From an uncultured Eggerthellaceae bacterium (GTDB lineage: Bacteria; Actinomycetota; Coriobacteriia; Coriobacteriales; Eggerthellaceae), in NCBI GenBank assembly GCA_934631995.1, contig CAKTYF010000043.1, forward strand, positions 1 to 15,093: a stretch of DNA of 15,093 nt, written 5' to 3'. The translations under genes were made by a program, and so were the position numbers. The notes under the pieces were generated by a model. That model saw nothing but the letters and a program-made list of their open reading frames with translations. It had not been told where the DNA came from and made no database searches. Shown here one piece after another: positions 1 through 7,204 of this stretch (position 1 is its first letter; every line of letters begins with the position of its first letter).

Positions 1-326
1 TCTTTTTGCCAGTCTGTATACATAGCATGCGAACAGGGCACATGCAACAGGAAACAGGCAAAGGCATACTATCCGTTGATAAGGGGAACGACAAAAGCAG
101 GCAAATCCACCGAACGCACAAATCCTTGGTTTGAAAATGCTTGTAAAGGCGCTGGAGACAAGCCCGCCGCAGGCACAAAGCAAGCCCGTCGCAGACGCGC
201 AGACAACAGCAAACAGCTCGCAAAAAGCCGCGAAATCCTCCGAAATTCGCACTATTTTTCAAAATCGCAAAAATTGTCTTTGAATCTGGCGATTGGTTTG
301 CTAAAATTGCGGATACGCATGGTCAT
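1..326. other. Non-coding stretch upstream of tRNA-Ser
   Basis: I see no credible gene here on either strand. Reading frames that cross it run into the tRNA gene or have low-complexity basic translations. The only supported element is a tRNA promoter at its right edge. Confidence 0.5.
280..307 (+). promoter_or_regulatory. Putative promoter of tRNA-Ser(GCU)
   Basis: A TTGAAT hexamer (280-285) and a TAAAAT hexamer (302-307) are 16 bases apart, about 20 bases before the tRNA. This fits a housekeeping sigma promoter with a very short leader. The assignment rests on consensus matching by eye. Confidence 0.5.
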
Positions 327-417
327 GGAGAGCTGTCCGAGAGGCCGAAGGAGCACGCCTGCTAAGCGTGTATACCCCATAAGGGTATCTGGGGTTCAAA
401 TCCCCAGCTCTCCGCCA
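327..417 (+). tRNA. tRNA-Ser (anticodon GCU)
   Basis: The acceptor arms GGAGAGC (327-333) and GCTCTCC (407-413) pair perfectly. They are followed by discriminator G414 and an encoded CCA (415-417). The anticodon stem CACGC/GCGTG encloses the loop CTGCTAA, giving anticodon GCT at 361-363, which reads AGC and AGU. A long variable arm (about 374-389) and a GGTTCAAATCC T-arm complete a class II serine tRNA. A T6 tract follows at 424-429 without a clear extra hairpin. Confidence 0.96.
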
Positions 418-482
418 CGCGTCTTTTTTTATTTTAGGCGGCTTTTTCAAACGGCTTTCAAAGCAAAGAAATCAGGTGCGCT

Positions 483-884
483 ATGTTCCTCATTCGCCTG
501 ACACGCATTGTTCCTTTTGTGATTTTCCTTGCTATTCTTGCCGTTGTTATCTACTTTATCGCGCGATTCCGCTTTCCTTCTGCGCGCGCAAAGCAAATCG
601 TCATCGACTTTTTCACCGTCATTTGTGTTGTGCTTTGCATAGGGTTGGCCGTTATCACACTGCTCACCGTGCTTGACAAGAACACGTTTGCCGTTGAGAT
701 TTTCGGAAGCTTTTTGGCCGCAGCGGTGCTGGGGCTCATTGTTGTTCGCATTTGCAACTGGAGCTTTCTGAAGAAGTATCCGCAGTACAAACATCGCCCT
801 GACGAGGCATTTGTCTATACCACATGGCGCAAAATCAAAGATTTTGTCCGCAACCTTAAGAACAACCAGCCGCCCATTCGCTAG
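483..884 (+). CDS. Small membrane protein of unknown function (133 aa)
   Basis: I do not recognise the family. The protein has three predicted membrane helices, at roughly residues 9-27, 43-64 and 71-90. The region after residue 92 is basic and probably cytoplasmic, with many Lys and Arg. There is no lipobox or cleavable signal. The ATG is preceded by AGGTG four bases upstream, a modest ribosome site. The gene stands alone between tRNA-Ser and the convergent ispE. Its stop codon lies inside a strong terminator, which supports it being a real, singly transcribed gene. The open length, membrane pattern and terminator placement are what I see; any function is unknown. Confidence 0.8.
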   Translation: MFLIRLTRIVPFVIFLAILAVVIYFIARFRFPSARAKQIVIDFFTVICVVLCIGLAVITLLTVLDKNTFAVEIFGSFLAAAVLGLIVVRICNWSFLKKYPQYKHRPDEAFVYTTWRKIKDFVRNLKNNQPPIR

Positions 885-898
885 GCGGCTGGTTTTTT
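864..898 (+). terminator. Rho-independent terminator overlapping the membrane-protein stop
   Basis: AACCAGCCGCC (864-874) pairs over 11 bases with GGCGGCTGGTT (884-894) around a 9-base loop. T6 follows (893-898). The TAG stop (882-884) overlaps the start of the 3' arm, so the last codons form the stem. Confidence 0.93.
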
Positions 899-1048
899 CT
901 CTGGCGCTTGATTGCTCCATTGCGAACGGAAGGCTGCCCCCATTGCTACGCCCCGTCCAAGAACGCGAAGAGGTTCGAAGTCTTCCCGAACGAGCGGCGG
1001 AGCACAGAGCGTCCCGCCGCGTTTGAAACCAAACGCGAAACCCGAAAG

Positions 1049-2098
1049 CTACTTGCTCACCGCAGCGCGAATATTCGCGAAGAATGTGGATATTGCCCAC
1101 CAACCCTGCGCTTGCGCGGCGGCGGTAACCCTTAAGGCAGCGGCAGAATCGGCGCAGATGGCAAACGTGCACGATCCGCTTCCCGTGAGCATGGCGCTTA
1201 TAACGCCGGGTTGGGACTGCGCCCATGCGCGGATGCCCGCCAACGTATCATCCAGTTGACCAGCCACGTTTTCCAACCCGTTGAACAGCGGCACCTCTTC
1301 TGCTGTTTGCGCAGATGAAAGCGCATCTTTGAGGACAACGCTTGGCAGCGTTGCGTTTTCATCGAACGCACAGTATACCGCAGCCGTCGAAAGGCCGCCT
1401 TCCGGCTTAATCAGAACAACGGGGTCTTTTCGTGTGGTTAGGCTGCGCACGTAGTTTTCGCCCACGCCGTTATACAAGGCGCAACCGCCGCGCAGGAAAA
1501 ACGCAACATCAGCGCCAAGCGTTTTTGCCACGGCCTCGATGCGCGGATCGCTCGGATCGATCCCCCACAGTTTTGCCGCACCAACAAGCGCCGCAGCAGC
1601 ATCGGACGATCCGCCGCCCAGACCCGCCTGATGCGGAAGATGCTTTTCCAGGTGAATATCCATGACTTCGTCTTCATTCCTGCCAATGGCCTGGGCAAAT
1701 GCTCGTACAGCCTTGTAGACGATGTTCTTGCTGGCAGGAATTTCGGGCGGCACAATTGCGCCCGTGCCCGAGCAAGTCAAGTGAATTTTCAGATTCGAAT
1801 CGCGCTGAGCTTCGTTTTCTTCCGTGTTGGCGAAGGCAATTCCCGTCTTGTACGCAAACGCCTGCGCGGACAAGCAGCGCATGTAGAGCACATCGTGAGC
1901 AAGCAGGGTGTGCATGACGTTTTCCACAGGATGATAGCCATTCTCTTGTTTTTCGCCCACGCCCAGATACAGGTTCACCTTTGCCGGCGCCACCAATTTC
2001 GTATAGCCCGCGCCACCCATGCGCAGCTGCACGCCCTCGGCACGCGCATTTTGGTACGCTTCTCCAATAAGATCTACTTGATTGTTTTCGGAAGTCAT
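1049..2098 (-). CDS. ispE: 4-diphosphocytidyl-2-C-methyl-D-erythritol kinase
   Basis: IspE is the GHMP-family kinase that phosphorylates CDP-methylerythritol with ATP in the cytosolic MEP route to isoprenoids. The N-terminal motif APAKVNLYLGV (residues 38-48) contains the substrate-binding/catalytic Lys40. The ATP-binding glycine loop is PHQAGLGGGSSDAAA (155-169), with the catalytic Asp at 166. The third GHMP motif, MLTGSGSCTF, is at 303-312. The 349 residues are longer than usual because about 26 residues precede the region where most IspE proteins begin. The chosen ATG has a GGGGTG about six bases upstream; Met27, preceded by GAGGG, is an alternative start that would restore a typical length. 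The gene is convergent with the membrane-protein gene and followed on its own strand by no obvious terminator. Confidence 0.95.
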   Translation of the reverse strand: MTSENNQVDLIGEAYQNARAEGVQLRMGGAGYTKLVAPAKVNLYLGVGEKQENGYHPVENVMHTLLAHDVLYMRCLSAQAFAYKTGIAFANTEENEAQRDSNLKIHLTCSGTGAIVPPEIPASKNIVYKAVRAFAQAIGRNEDEVMDIHLEKHLPHQAGLGGGSSDAAAALVGAAKLWGIDPSDPRIEAVAKTLGADVAFFLRGGCALYNGVGENYVRSLTTRKDPVVLIKPEGGLSTAAVYCAFDENATLPSVVLKDALSSAQTAEEVPLFNGLENVAGQLDDTLAGIRAWAQSQPGVISAMLTGSGSCTFAICADSAAALRVTAAAQAQGWWAISTFFANIRAAVSK

Positions 2099-2247
2099 TT
2101 ACGCACCCCGCGTTTCATTCCTGCTTGTCCCCCCCACTTTTGCTGCAACGGCAACATCGCGCGAAGCCCCGCGCCGCCGACCGAACGCTGGCGCGCTGGC
2201 AAGCCGAACGTCACCGCCCTGCGCCACCGCATGTGCAGCACGCTCGG

Positions 2248-2282
2248 CGCGCTCACGTTAGAGCGCGAGCATCTACGATGCT
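2248..2282. repeat. Two adjacent small hairpins between tadA and ispE
   Basis: CGCGCTC (2248-2254) pairs with GAGCGCG (2261-2267). Next to it AGCATC (2268-2273) pairs with GATGCT (2277-2282). No T-run follows on the minus strand, so an intrinsic terminator for tadA is possible but not shown. The 210-base gap (2099-2307) holds nothing else I can support. Confidence 0.4.
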
Positions 2283-2307
2283 AGCACATCGCCATGCCAT
2301 CTGCATT

Positions 2308-2838
2308 TTAATCCTGCGATTCTTGCTGCGCCGCTTGCTTTCGCTTGGCAGCTTTGCGCTTGCTTGCAAAATAATCTGTGAGCAACTGCGCGCATTCATC
2401 CCCCAAAACACCCGCCTGAACAGGATAATTGTGATTCAAGCGCTCATCGGCATTCATGGCATAAAGCGTGCCAAGCGCGCCCGCTTTCTGATCCGAGGCG
2501 CCATAAACGCACCGATCGATGCGCGCCTGATGCATAAGCCCCGCGCACATGATGCACGGCTCCAGCGTCACATACACGGTGCATCCCGTTAAACGCCACA
2601 CGCCCAGCTCCTTCGCTGCGGCTTTCATGGCCAAAAACTCCGCATGCCCCGCCGGGTCCTGCGTTGTCTCGCGCAGGTTGCACGCGCACGCAATAACGCG
2701 CGGCTCGGGGAGCAACGGCCGACGCGTTCCCTTGTCAATGGGGTTGTACACCACCACCGCGCCAATGGGCACTTCGTCCAAGCTGGCCGCCCGCCGAGCT
2801 TCCTCAATTGCAAGCCGCATGTAATCTTCATCGTTCAT
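2308..2838 (-). CDS. tadA: tRNA-specific adenosine deaminase
   Basis: TadA converts the wobble adenosine of tRNA-Arg(ACG) to inosine. The 176-residue protein has the zinc deaminase signature: HAE at 65-67 (His ligand and catalytic Glu) and PCIMC at 94-98 (two Cys ligands). It has the typical TadA surroundings (TLEPCIMCAGLMHQARI, residues 91-107). A loop at about 32-46 is longer than in many homologues, and the C-terminus (after about 158) is a Lys/Ala/Gln-rich basic tail. The reading frame stays open upstream through the tRNA-Ser gene, but that extension is only translated tRNA. I therefore start at the ATG giving MNDEDYMRL. No Shine-Dalgarno precedes this ATG and a TATAAT lies seven bases upstream, which suggests a leaderless mRNA; Met7 is an alternative. 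Confidence 0.93.
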   Translation of the reverse strand: MNDEDYMRLAIEEARRAASLDEVPIGAVVVYNPIDKGTRRPLLPEPRVIACACNLRETTQDPAGHAEFLAMKAAAKELGVWRLTGCTVYVTLEPCIMCAGLMHQARIDRCVYGASDQKAGALGTLYAMNADERLNHNYPVQAGVLGDECAQLLTDYFASKRKAAKRKQAAQQESQD

Positions 2839-2845
2839 GGGTGCA

Positions 2846-2851
2846 ATTATA
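2846..2851 (-). promoter_or_regulatory. Perfect -10 box (TATAAT) just before tadA
   Basis: On the minus strand TATAAT is followed by seven bases and then the tadA ATG, so transcription would start at or within a base or two of the start codon. I see no good TTGACA at 16-18 bases upstream. Confidence 0.5.
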
Positions 2852-2908
2852 TGGTATCCTTGTACCCGCTTCGATTGGCGCGCGTGCCGCACCATCGAAA
2901 ACATAAAT

Positions 2909-2996
2909 GGAGGAATGGCCGAGTGGCTTAAGGCGGCAGTCTTGAAAACTGTTGAGCTGAGAGGCTCCGTGGGTTCAAATCCTACTTCCTCCGCCA
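2909..2996 (+). tRNA. tRNA-Ser (anticodon UGA)
   Basis: The acceptor arms GGAGGAA (2909-2915) and TTCCTCC (2986-2992) pair. They are followed by G2993 and an encoded CCA (2994-2996). The anticodon loop CTTGAAA gives TGA at 2943-2945, which reads UCA. A long variable arm and a GGTTCAAATCC T-arm confirm a class II serine tRNA. It is divergent from tadA and closed by the terminator at 3005-3034. Confidence 0.96.
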
Positions 2997-3004
2997 TTGA
3001 CAGC

Positions 3005-3034
3005 AAAGGGTCGTTCCGACGAACGACCCTTTTT
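3005..3034 (+). terminator. Terminator of tRNA-Ser(UGA)
   Basis: AAAGGGTCGTTC (3005-3016) pairs with GAACGACCCTTT (3021-3032) around the loop CGAC. A T5 run ends it at 3034. It also lies downstream of the citrate synthase stop on the minus strand, where only T3 follows, so it may act weakly in both directions. Confidence 0.9.
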
Positions 3035-3083
3035 GATTGCTCCAAAACTGCCAGCAGCCCACGCCTTCGCCAAAAATCGCTGT

Positions 3084-4439
3084 TTAACGCTCTTCCATGG
3101 AGATGTACGTGCGACGATCGTGCGAGGCATTCTTGTACGCGGGGCGAATGATGCGCTTGCCAGCAACAATTTCCTCGAAACGGTGAGCAACCCAACCGGG
3201 GAAGCGACCGCACGCGAAAAGCGGCGTGAACAAGTCCTCGGGAATGCCCAACATGTGGTAAATGAAACCAGAATACATATCCACGTTTGCGCAGATTTCT
3301 TCGGCATTCATGCCTTTGAACTGGGAAATTACCTGAGGTGCAACGCGTTCGACGGCCTCCAAAAGCGCCAGCTCTTTTTCATATTCAGTACCCTTGGCAA
3401 GATTGTGCGCGAACGAGTTGCAGATGCGCGCACGAGGGTCGCTTTTCGTGTAAACCGCATGCCCCATGCCGTAGACCAAGCCCGATTTGTCGAACGCCTC
3501 CTTTGCCAGCACGCGCTGCAGATACGCAGCGATTTCGTCCTCGTTTTCCCAGTTGGCAACGTGTTCCTTCAGGTCTTTTTGCATGGTGTACGCCTTCAGG
3601 TTTGCACCGCCATGACGCGCGCCTTTCAGGGAGCCAATAGCTGCGGAATACGCCGAATACGCATCGGTGTCGGCCGAGCTTAGCACGTGCGTGGCAAACG
3701 TGGAGTTGGTGCCGCCGCCGTGCTCCATGTGAACGCACAGCATGATGTCCAGCATACGCGCTTCCATCTGCGTAAACTGACGGTCGGGGCGCAGCATGGA
3801 CAGAATGGTTTCCGCCGTTGATTGACCCGGAATGAACGGATGGATGATCAGCGAGCCGTTGTTGAAGCGGTGGCTCACGGCGTAATGCGAAAGAACCGCC
3901 GCACGCGGCAGCTTTGACATGAGTGAAATAGCCACATCAACCTCGTGACGCGATGAGCGATCCTCCGCATGAAGATCGTACGCGTACTGATTGAGCACAA
4001 CGCGCGACAGCAGATTCATGATGTTCGGCGGCGTGGAGCCAAAAAAGATGCTGGCGGTGAAGCCATCGGGCAGCTCACGCTGGGCATCAATAAGCGACAC
4101 AAAGTCATTGAGCTGCTGCTGTGTGGGCAGCATTGTGGTAAGCAGCAAATACGCTACTTCTTCGAAATTGAATCGCTTGTCAACGGAATCAACGTCTACC
4201 AGGTCATACAGGTCGTAGCCGCGATAACGCAAAATGCCTTCATCGGGAACTTTGTAGCCATCGTCCATAAGGTAGCCGTGAACATTTGCCACGTTCGTGA
4301 TGCCGGTGACCACGCCTGTTCCATCGGCATTGCGCAGGCCGCGCTTAACGGCGTACTTCTCGTAGAGGCGGGGGTCCACTTCGTTGATGGAGTCGAATGT
4401 ATCGTACAGGACGAATTTCTTTTCTGCGTTATCAGACAT
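3084..4439 (-). CDS. gltA: Citrate synthase (citrate/2-methylcitrate synthase family)
   Basis: Citrate synthase condenses acetyl-CoA with oxaloacetate to citrate, the entry to the oxidative TCA branch and to glutamate synthesis. The 451-residue protein has the catalytic triad in family context: His240 in MEHGGGTNS (238-246), His327 in GMGHAVY (324-330) and Asp387 in NVDMYSG (385-391). The substrate-binding YRGYD is at 72-76. The N-terminal 60-70 residues form a lead-in before that motif. I chose the ATG preceded by AAGGAGGT (4443-4450). The frame is open further upstream but without a ribosome site. In an anaerobic actinobacterium it most likely feeds 2-oxoglutarate/glutamate synthesis; methylcitrate synthase activity cannot be excluded, although no prp genes are nearby. 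Confidence 0.95.
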   Translation of the reverse strand: MSDNAEKKFVLYDTFDSINEVDPRLYEKYAVKRGLRNADGTGVVTGITNVANVHGYLMDDGYKVPDEGILRYRGYDLYDLVDVDSVDKRFNFEEVAYLLLTTMLPTQQQLNDFVSLIDAQRELPDGFTASIFFGSTPPNIMNLLSRVVLNQYAYDLHAEDRSSRHEVDVAISLMSKLPRAAVLSHYAVSHRFNNGSLIIHPFIPGQSTAETILSMLRPDRQFTQMEARMLDIMLCVHMEHGGGTNSTFATHVLSSADTDAYSAYSAAIGSLKGARHGGANLKAYTMQKDLKEHVANWENEDEIAAYLQRVLAKEAFDKSGLVYGMGHAVYTKSDPRARICNSFAHNLAKGTEYEKELALLEAVERVAPQVISQFKGMNAEEICANVDMYSGFIYHMLGIPEDLFTPLFACGRFPGWVAHRFEEIVAGKRIIRPAYKNASHDRRTYISMEER

Positions 4440-4442
4440 GCG

Positions 4443-4450
4443 ACCTCCTT
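4443..4450 (-). promoter_or_regulatory. Strong Shine-Dalgarno site of citrate synthase
   Basis: On the minus strand AAGGAGGT ends three bases before the ATG. It is a full-length match to the anti-SD sequence and decides the start codon. Confidence 0.8.
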
Positions 4451-4526
4451 GTATGTTAGTGATGGGACCCAGCCGTTCGGTATCGTTCGAGGATGCGTAA
4501 GTGCGGATGAGCCGCTGAAAGCGAGT

Positions 4527-4535
4527 ATTGTACCA
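4527..4535 (-). promoter_or_regulatory. Putative extended -10 promoter of citrate synthase
   Basis: On the minus strand TGGTACAAT matches an extended -10 element (TGn plus TACAAT). A clear -35 is missing, as is common with extended -10 promoters. The leader would be about 80 bases. Confidence 0.45.
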
Positions 4536-4707
4536 GCTCTCGTTCTTGCACTTTGAACGCGAGAAAATTTTTCGGCAGAGCGCCATTCCCTGCGTTATGG
4601 TGGCAACTGCGCATGATAAGAGTAGAGCGCCCCTTCGCCAAGAAACGATAGATGACCTGCGGTGCCAAGAAACAATTTCCGCTTTTCCGCTTTGCCCGTT
4701 AATCAGG

Positions 4708-5625
4708 CTAAACGCTTTGAAGAAATCCGTCTATATCGTCATCCACAAGGATGCTCCTGCCTGCAATAGCGGCTGGAGCACACGCACCTCCTATGTTCAC
4801 ACAGGCATACGTCGCATGACTATTCCGATTCACAGCGCCCCAGAAAGGGTATTTGATGATGACGGGCGTGTTATCCCCAACGCCCAGCTCCAAATACAGA
4901 ACGCGGTCATCAGAGTGCGTCTCGCAGAACGCGCGGTAGCGAGAGGCGGCCTTATGCCATCCGCGGTCCTCGCAGAAAGAGCCATCGATGCGCAGGTTGG
5001 GAACCAGGGGCGCCCCGCAGCGTGGACAACGGGGGACAAGTTCGCTCGGCACCCGCTGGTCTTTCTGACGGCCCACCATCTCGCGGATCTGCCGTTCGTT
5101 GTCGTATGTCTCGCCAGAGCAGTTACGGGCGCACTGGAACAGACCGTAGTCTCCCTGCGTGTAGAACAGCCGAGCCTTGTCGAACCCCGCCAGCTGGAAC
5201 TGGTGGTCAACGTTAGTGGTAAGAACGAAGTAGTCTCGCCCTTCAAGGATACGCAGGAGCCCAAGGTAGGGTTTGCCGGCTCCCGCCTCGTAGCGGTTGA
5301 GCAGGATGGCGCGGCTCCACCACGCCCAGTAGGTCTCCAGGTCAGGGAAGGGGTGAAACCCGCCCGAGTACATGTCGGTTATCCCGAATCGGTCGCGGAA
5401 GTCCGCGAAGTTATCGTCGAAGCGCTTGCCGGAATAGGAGAAGCCCGCCGCGGTGGAGAGCCCGGCACCTGCGCCCACCAGAATGGCGTCGCACTCGTCA
5501 AGCTCCCGCCTCATCGCCACGGCCGCTTCTTCCGCCGTCGCTCCGGCCCCGCGCACAAGGGCCGCGCCCCGCTTGGCGCGCGCGTACCTGTCGCCGGCGA
5601 ACAAGTTAGCTGAAAAGAATGTCAC
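4708..5625 (-). CDS. Macrodomain-linked (class M) sirtuin, probable protein ADP-ribosyltransferase
   Basis: SirTM enzymes use NAD+ to ADP-ribosylate a lipoyl carrier protein (GcvH-L) in studied Staphylococcus and Streptococcus operons. The 305-residue protein has the Rossmann NAD motif GAGAGLS (51-57), the class-typical MYSGGFHPF and YWAWWSR segments (85-105), and TTNVDHQF (136-143), holding Asn138 and Asp140. At the position of the usual sirtuin catalytic His it has Gln157 in TQGDYG, as SirTMs do. Four Cys (165, 169, 200, 203) look like the zinc module. I start at a GTG with AAAGGA six bases upstream, which overlaps the end of the macrodomain gene by 20 bases. The frame is open further upstream inside that gene but the translation there is shadow-like. 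It is the last gene of the operon. Confidence 0.85.
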   Translation of the reverse strand: MTFFSANLFAGDRYARAKRGAALVRGAGATAEEAAVAMRRELDECDAILVGAGAGLSTAAGFSYSGKRFDDNFADFRDRFGITDMYSGGFHPFPDLETYWAWWSRAILLNRYEAGAGKPYLGLLRILEGRDYFVLTTNVDHQFQLAGFDKARLFYTQGDYGLFQCARNCSGETYDNERQIREMVGRQKDQRVPSELVPRCPRCGAPLVPNLRIDGSFCEDRGWHKAASRYRAFCETHSDDRVLYLELGVGDNTPVIIKYPFWGAVNRNSHATYACVNIGGACAPAAIAGRSILVDDDIDGFLQSV

Positions 5626-6403
5626 GGTAGATCCTTTCGTCCGATTCCGGGAAAACGTCGAACACCACGTGGATATCCGATTCGCTCTTGTCAAGCCATT
5701 CGCGCACCGTGCGGACTGCGATTTCCGCGGCTTCTTCCTGGGGAAATCCGAACAATCCGGTTCCAATGCAGCAGAACGCGATGCTCGCCGCCCCCACCTC
5801 TGGGGCCGCATCCATGCAGCTTTCGTAGCAGCTCGCCAAGAGCGCCCGATCTTCGTCGTTGGGGCTTCCATTCGCGATGGGGCCCACGGTGTGCGCGATC
5901 CATTTCGCCGGCAGGTTGTAGGCTCCCGTTATCTTCGCCAGGCCCGTCGACTCGGGGTAATTCTGTGCCCGCATGACACGCGCGCATTCCGCGCGCAGCT
6001 GGATGCCGGCGTAGGTGTGGATGGCGTTGTCGATGCAGTGGTGGCCCGGCACCCAGCAGCCCAACAACTGGGAATTCGCCGCGTTCACCACAACGTCGGC
6101 CGCAAGCGTGGTGATGTCGCCGCGCCAAAGACTCAGGCGTCCGTCCACCGGCGTACGGGGCAGCGCACCGGCATCGACTATCCCTGCCGCGGCAATGCGA
6201 TCTTGGAGCATGCGGTCCTGCGCGGCAAAGAACGTATCGGTCGCGGGCATTGGCTCACGCACGTTCGCAAGAGCACGGTAGGCTTCGAAAAGGGCACGCT
6301 CGTCGCCTTCCAGCGATGCCATTATTTCGCGGGCCCTCTTTTCCCCGAACCGCTCGGCAGCCAGATAGCTAACGCAGTAGGCAAGGTCTTCCATCCTCTT
6401 CAT
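5606..6403 (-). CDS. Zinc-type macrodomain ADP-ribose hydrolase (SirTM-linked)
   Basis: Macrodomain proteins linked to SirTM remove ADP-ribose from the sirtuin's target. The 265-residue protein has a helical N-terminal region (1-85) and then the macrodomain. GDIT at 95-98 and NAANSQLLGC at 107-116 form the ADP-ribose pocket, and IGTGLFGFP at 213-221 is the diphosphate-binding loop. Cys116, His121/122 and Cys123 (GCWVPGHHCID) match the Cys-His-Cys zinc signature of the zinc-dependent macrodomain class, as I recall it. The start codon overlaps the stop of the upstream flavoprotein gene as ATGA, and AAGGA lies seven bases before it. The 3' end overlaps the sirtuin gene. Tight coupling of writer and eraser fits reversible ADP-ribosylation. 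Confidence 0.88.
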   Translation of the reverse strand: MKRMEDLAYCVSYLAAERFGEKRAREIMASLEGDERALFEAYRALANVREPMPATDTFFAAQDRMLQDRIAAAGIVDAGALPRTPVDGRLSLWRGDITTLAADVVVNAANSQLLGCWVPGHHCIDNAIHTYAGIQLRAECARVMRAQNYPESTGLAKITGAYNLPAKWIAHTVGPIANGSPNDEDRALLASCYESCMDAAPEVGAASIAFCCIGTGLFGFPQEEAAEIAVRTVREWLDKSESDIHVVFDVFPESDERIYRDILFS

Positions 6404-7119
6404 CTCCCTATCCTTCGTATCGCGCCGTGCGGGCACGCCTCTTCGCACAGCCCGCAGCGCAAGCATGCCCCCTGGTCGATCCTAAACGTTCCGTCTTCGG
6501 TGCGCCCGACGCAGCCTTGCGGGCAGACAGCAGCGCATACGCCGCAGCCCGCGCACCCTTCTGAGACCTCGAACGCGCCCTTCGCATCCAACAAGGCGCA
6601 GCCTATAGCGAACGGCACCCTTACGATGGGCTTCTGGCCAAGGTCGAAGTACTCGCCGCTTCCGTCCTCAATGTAGAAAACCTCGCAGGCGTAACGGGAC
6701 TCGGCGGGGTACAGCTGGTCCATGGAGGGGTTCAGCTCGAACATCCGGTCAACAAGCGCTTTTTGCTCCCCATCAGCGGCGCGAACCGCCCGGCCTCGCA
6801 GCCTGCACATCCTGAAATCCGTTGTCTGCCCAACAATGGCTACAACATGATTGCCCAAGATCTCTCTGTAGAACTCTTTGCCGCGGGGCGCAAGAAAGTA
6901 GAGCCTTCCGTCCTTGACGTGCATCACGTCTATCACGCGGACGGCGGGAAGTCCCTTAGCATCGACTGTCGCGAACGAGCAATCCCTGATGAGCCTTAGG
7001 AAGCGCAGACAGTACCCAGCGTCTATCTGCCCGACGCTGGCGACGGGGATTCGGCCGGATGCCGCCAGGCCAAGACCGCTTTGTGCTTCCTGCCCTTGCC
7101 GTGTTCTCTCCCAGCCCAT
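6400..7119 (-). CDS. FMN split-barrel (PNPOx-like) protein fused to a 2[4Fe-4S] ferredoxin domain
   Basis: The 239-residue protein joins a pyridoxamine-phosphate-oxidase-like flavin-binding barrel (about 35-175) to a bacterial ferredoxin domain (about 185-236). The barrel segment includes FATVDAKGLPAVRVID (49-64). The ferredoxin has two complete CxxCxxCxxxCP motifs: Cys189/192/195/199 and Cys219/222/225/229. Such fusions are thought to move electrons between ferredoxin-type donors and a flavin-bound substrate; the substrate is unknown. The ATG is set by GAGGAGG six bases upstream. The stop overlaps the macrodomain start (ATGA), so it is translationally coupled to the ADP-ribosylation pair. 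This is not a partner I know from described SirTM operons, and its job there is inferred only from position. Confidence 0.85.
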   Translation of the reverse strand: MGWERTRQGQEAQSGLGLAASGRIPVASVGQIDAGYCLRFLRLIRDCSFATVDAKGLPAVRVIDVMHVKDGRLYFLAPRGKEFYREILGNHVVAIVGQTTDFRMCRLRGRAVRAADGEQKALVDRMFELNPSMDQLYPAESRYACEVFYIEDGSGEYFDLGQKPIVRVPFAIGCALLDAKGAFEVSEGCAGCGVCAAVCPQGCVGRTEDGTFRIDQGACLRCGLCEEACPHGAIRRIGR

Positions 7120-7140
7120 CTCTTGCCTCCTCATAATCGG

Positions 7141-7170
7141 CCGCGACACCTCTTGCAAGGGGCGCCGCGG
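7141..7170 (-). promoter_or_regulatory. Hairpin just upstream of the flavoprotein ribosome site
   Basis: In minus-strand RNA, CCGCGGCGCC pairs with GGTGTCGCGG over 10 bases with two G-U pairs, around a 10-base loop. It ends about eight bases before the GAGGAGG site. No U-run follows. It might be a processing or attenuation structure within the operon, or incidental. Confidence 0.35.
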
Positions 7171-7204
7171 CATTTTGGATCATTAGTCCCGCTTTATCAC
7201 GGTG

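Noticed and set aside
447..1226. 259-codon minus-strand ORF
   Set aside because: It spans the antisense of the membrane-protein gene, its terminator and the ispE end. The composition is Arg/Lys/Asn-rich with no motif.
2839..3213. Upstream extension of the tadA frame through the tRNA-Ser region
   Set aside because: The translation with FEPTEPLSSTVFKTAALSHS is the well-known product of reading a tRNA-Ser gene backwards. The gene starts at 2838.
5453..6676. 407-codon plus-strand ORF
   Set aside because: It is antisense to the sirtuin, macrodomain and flavoprotein genes, all of which have clear motifs, starts and coupling on the minus strand.
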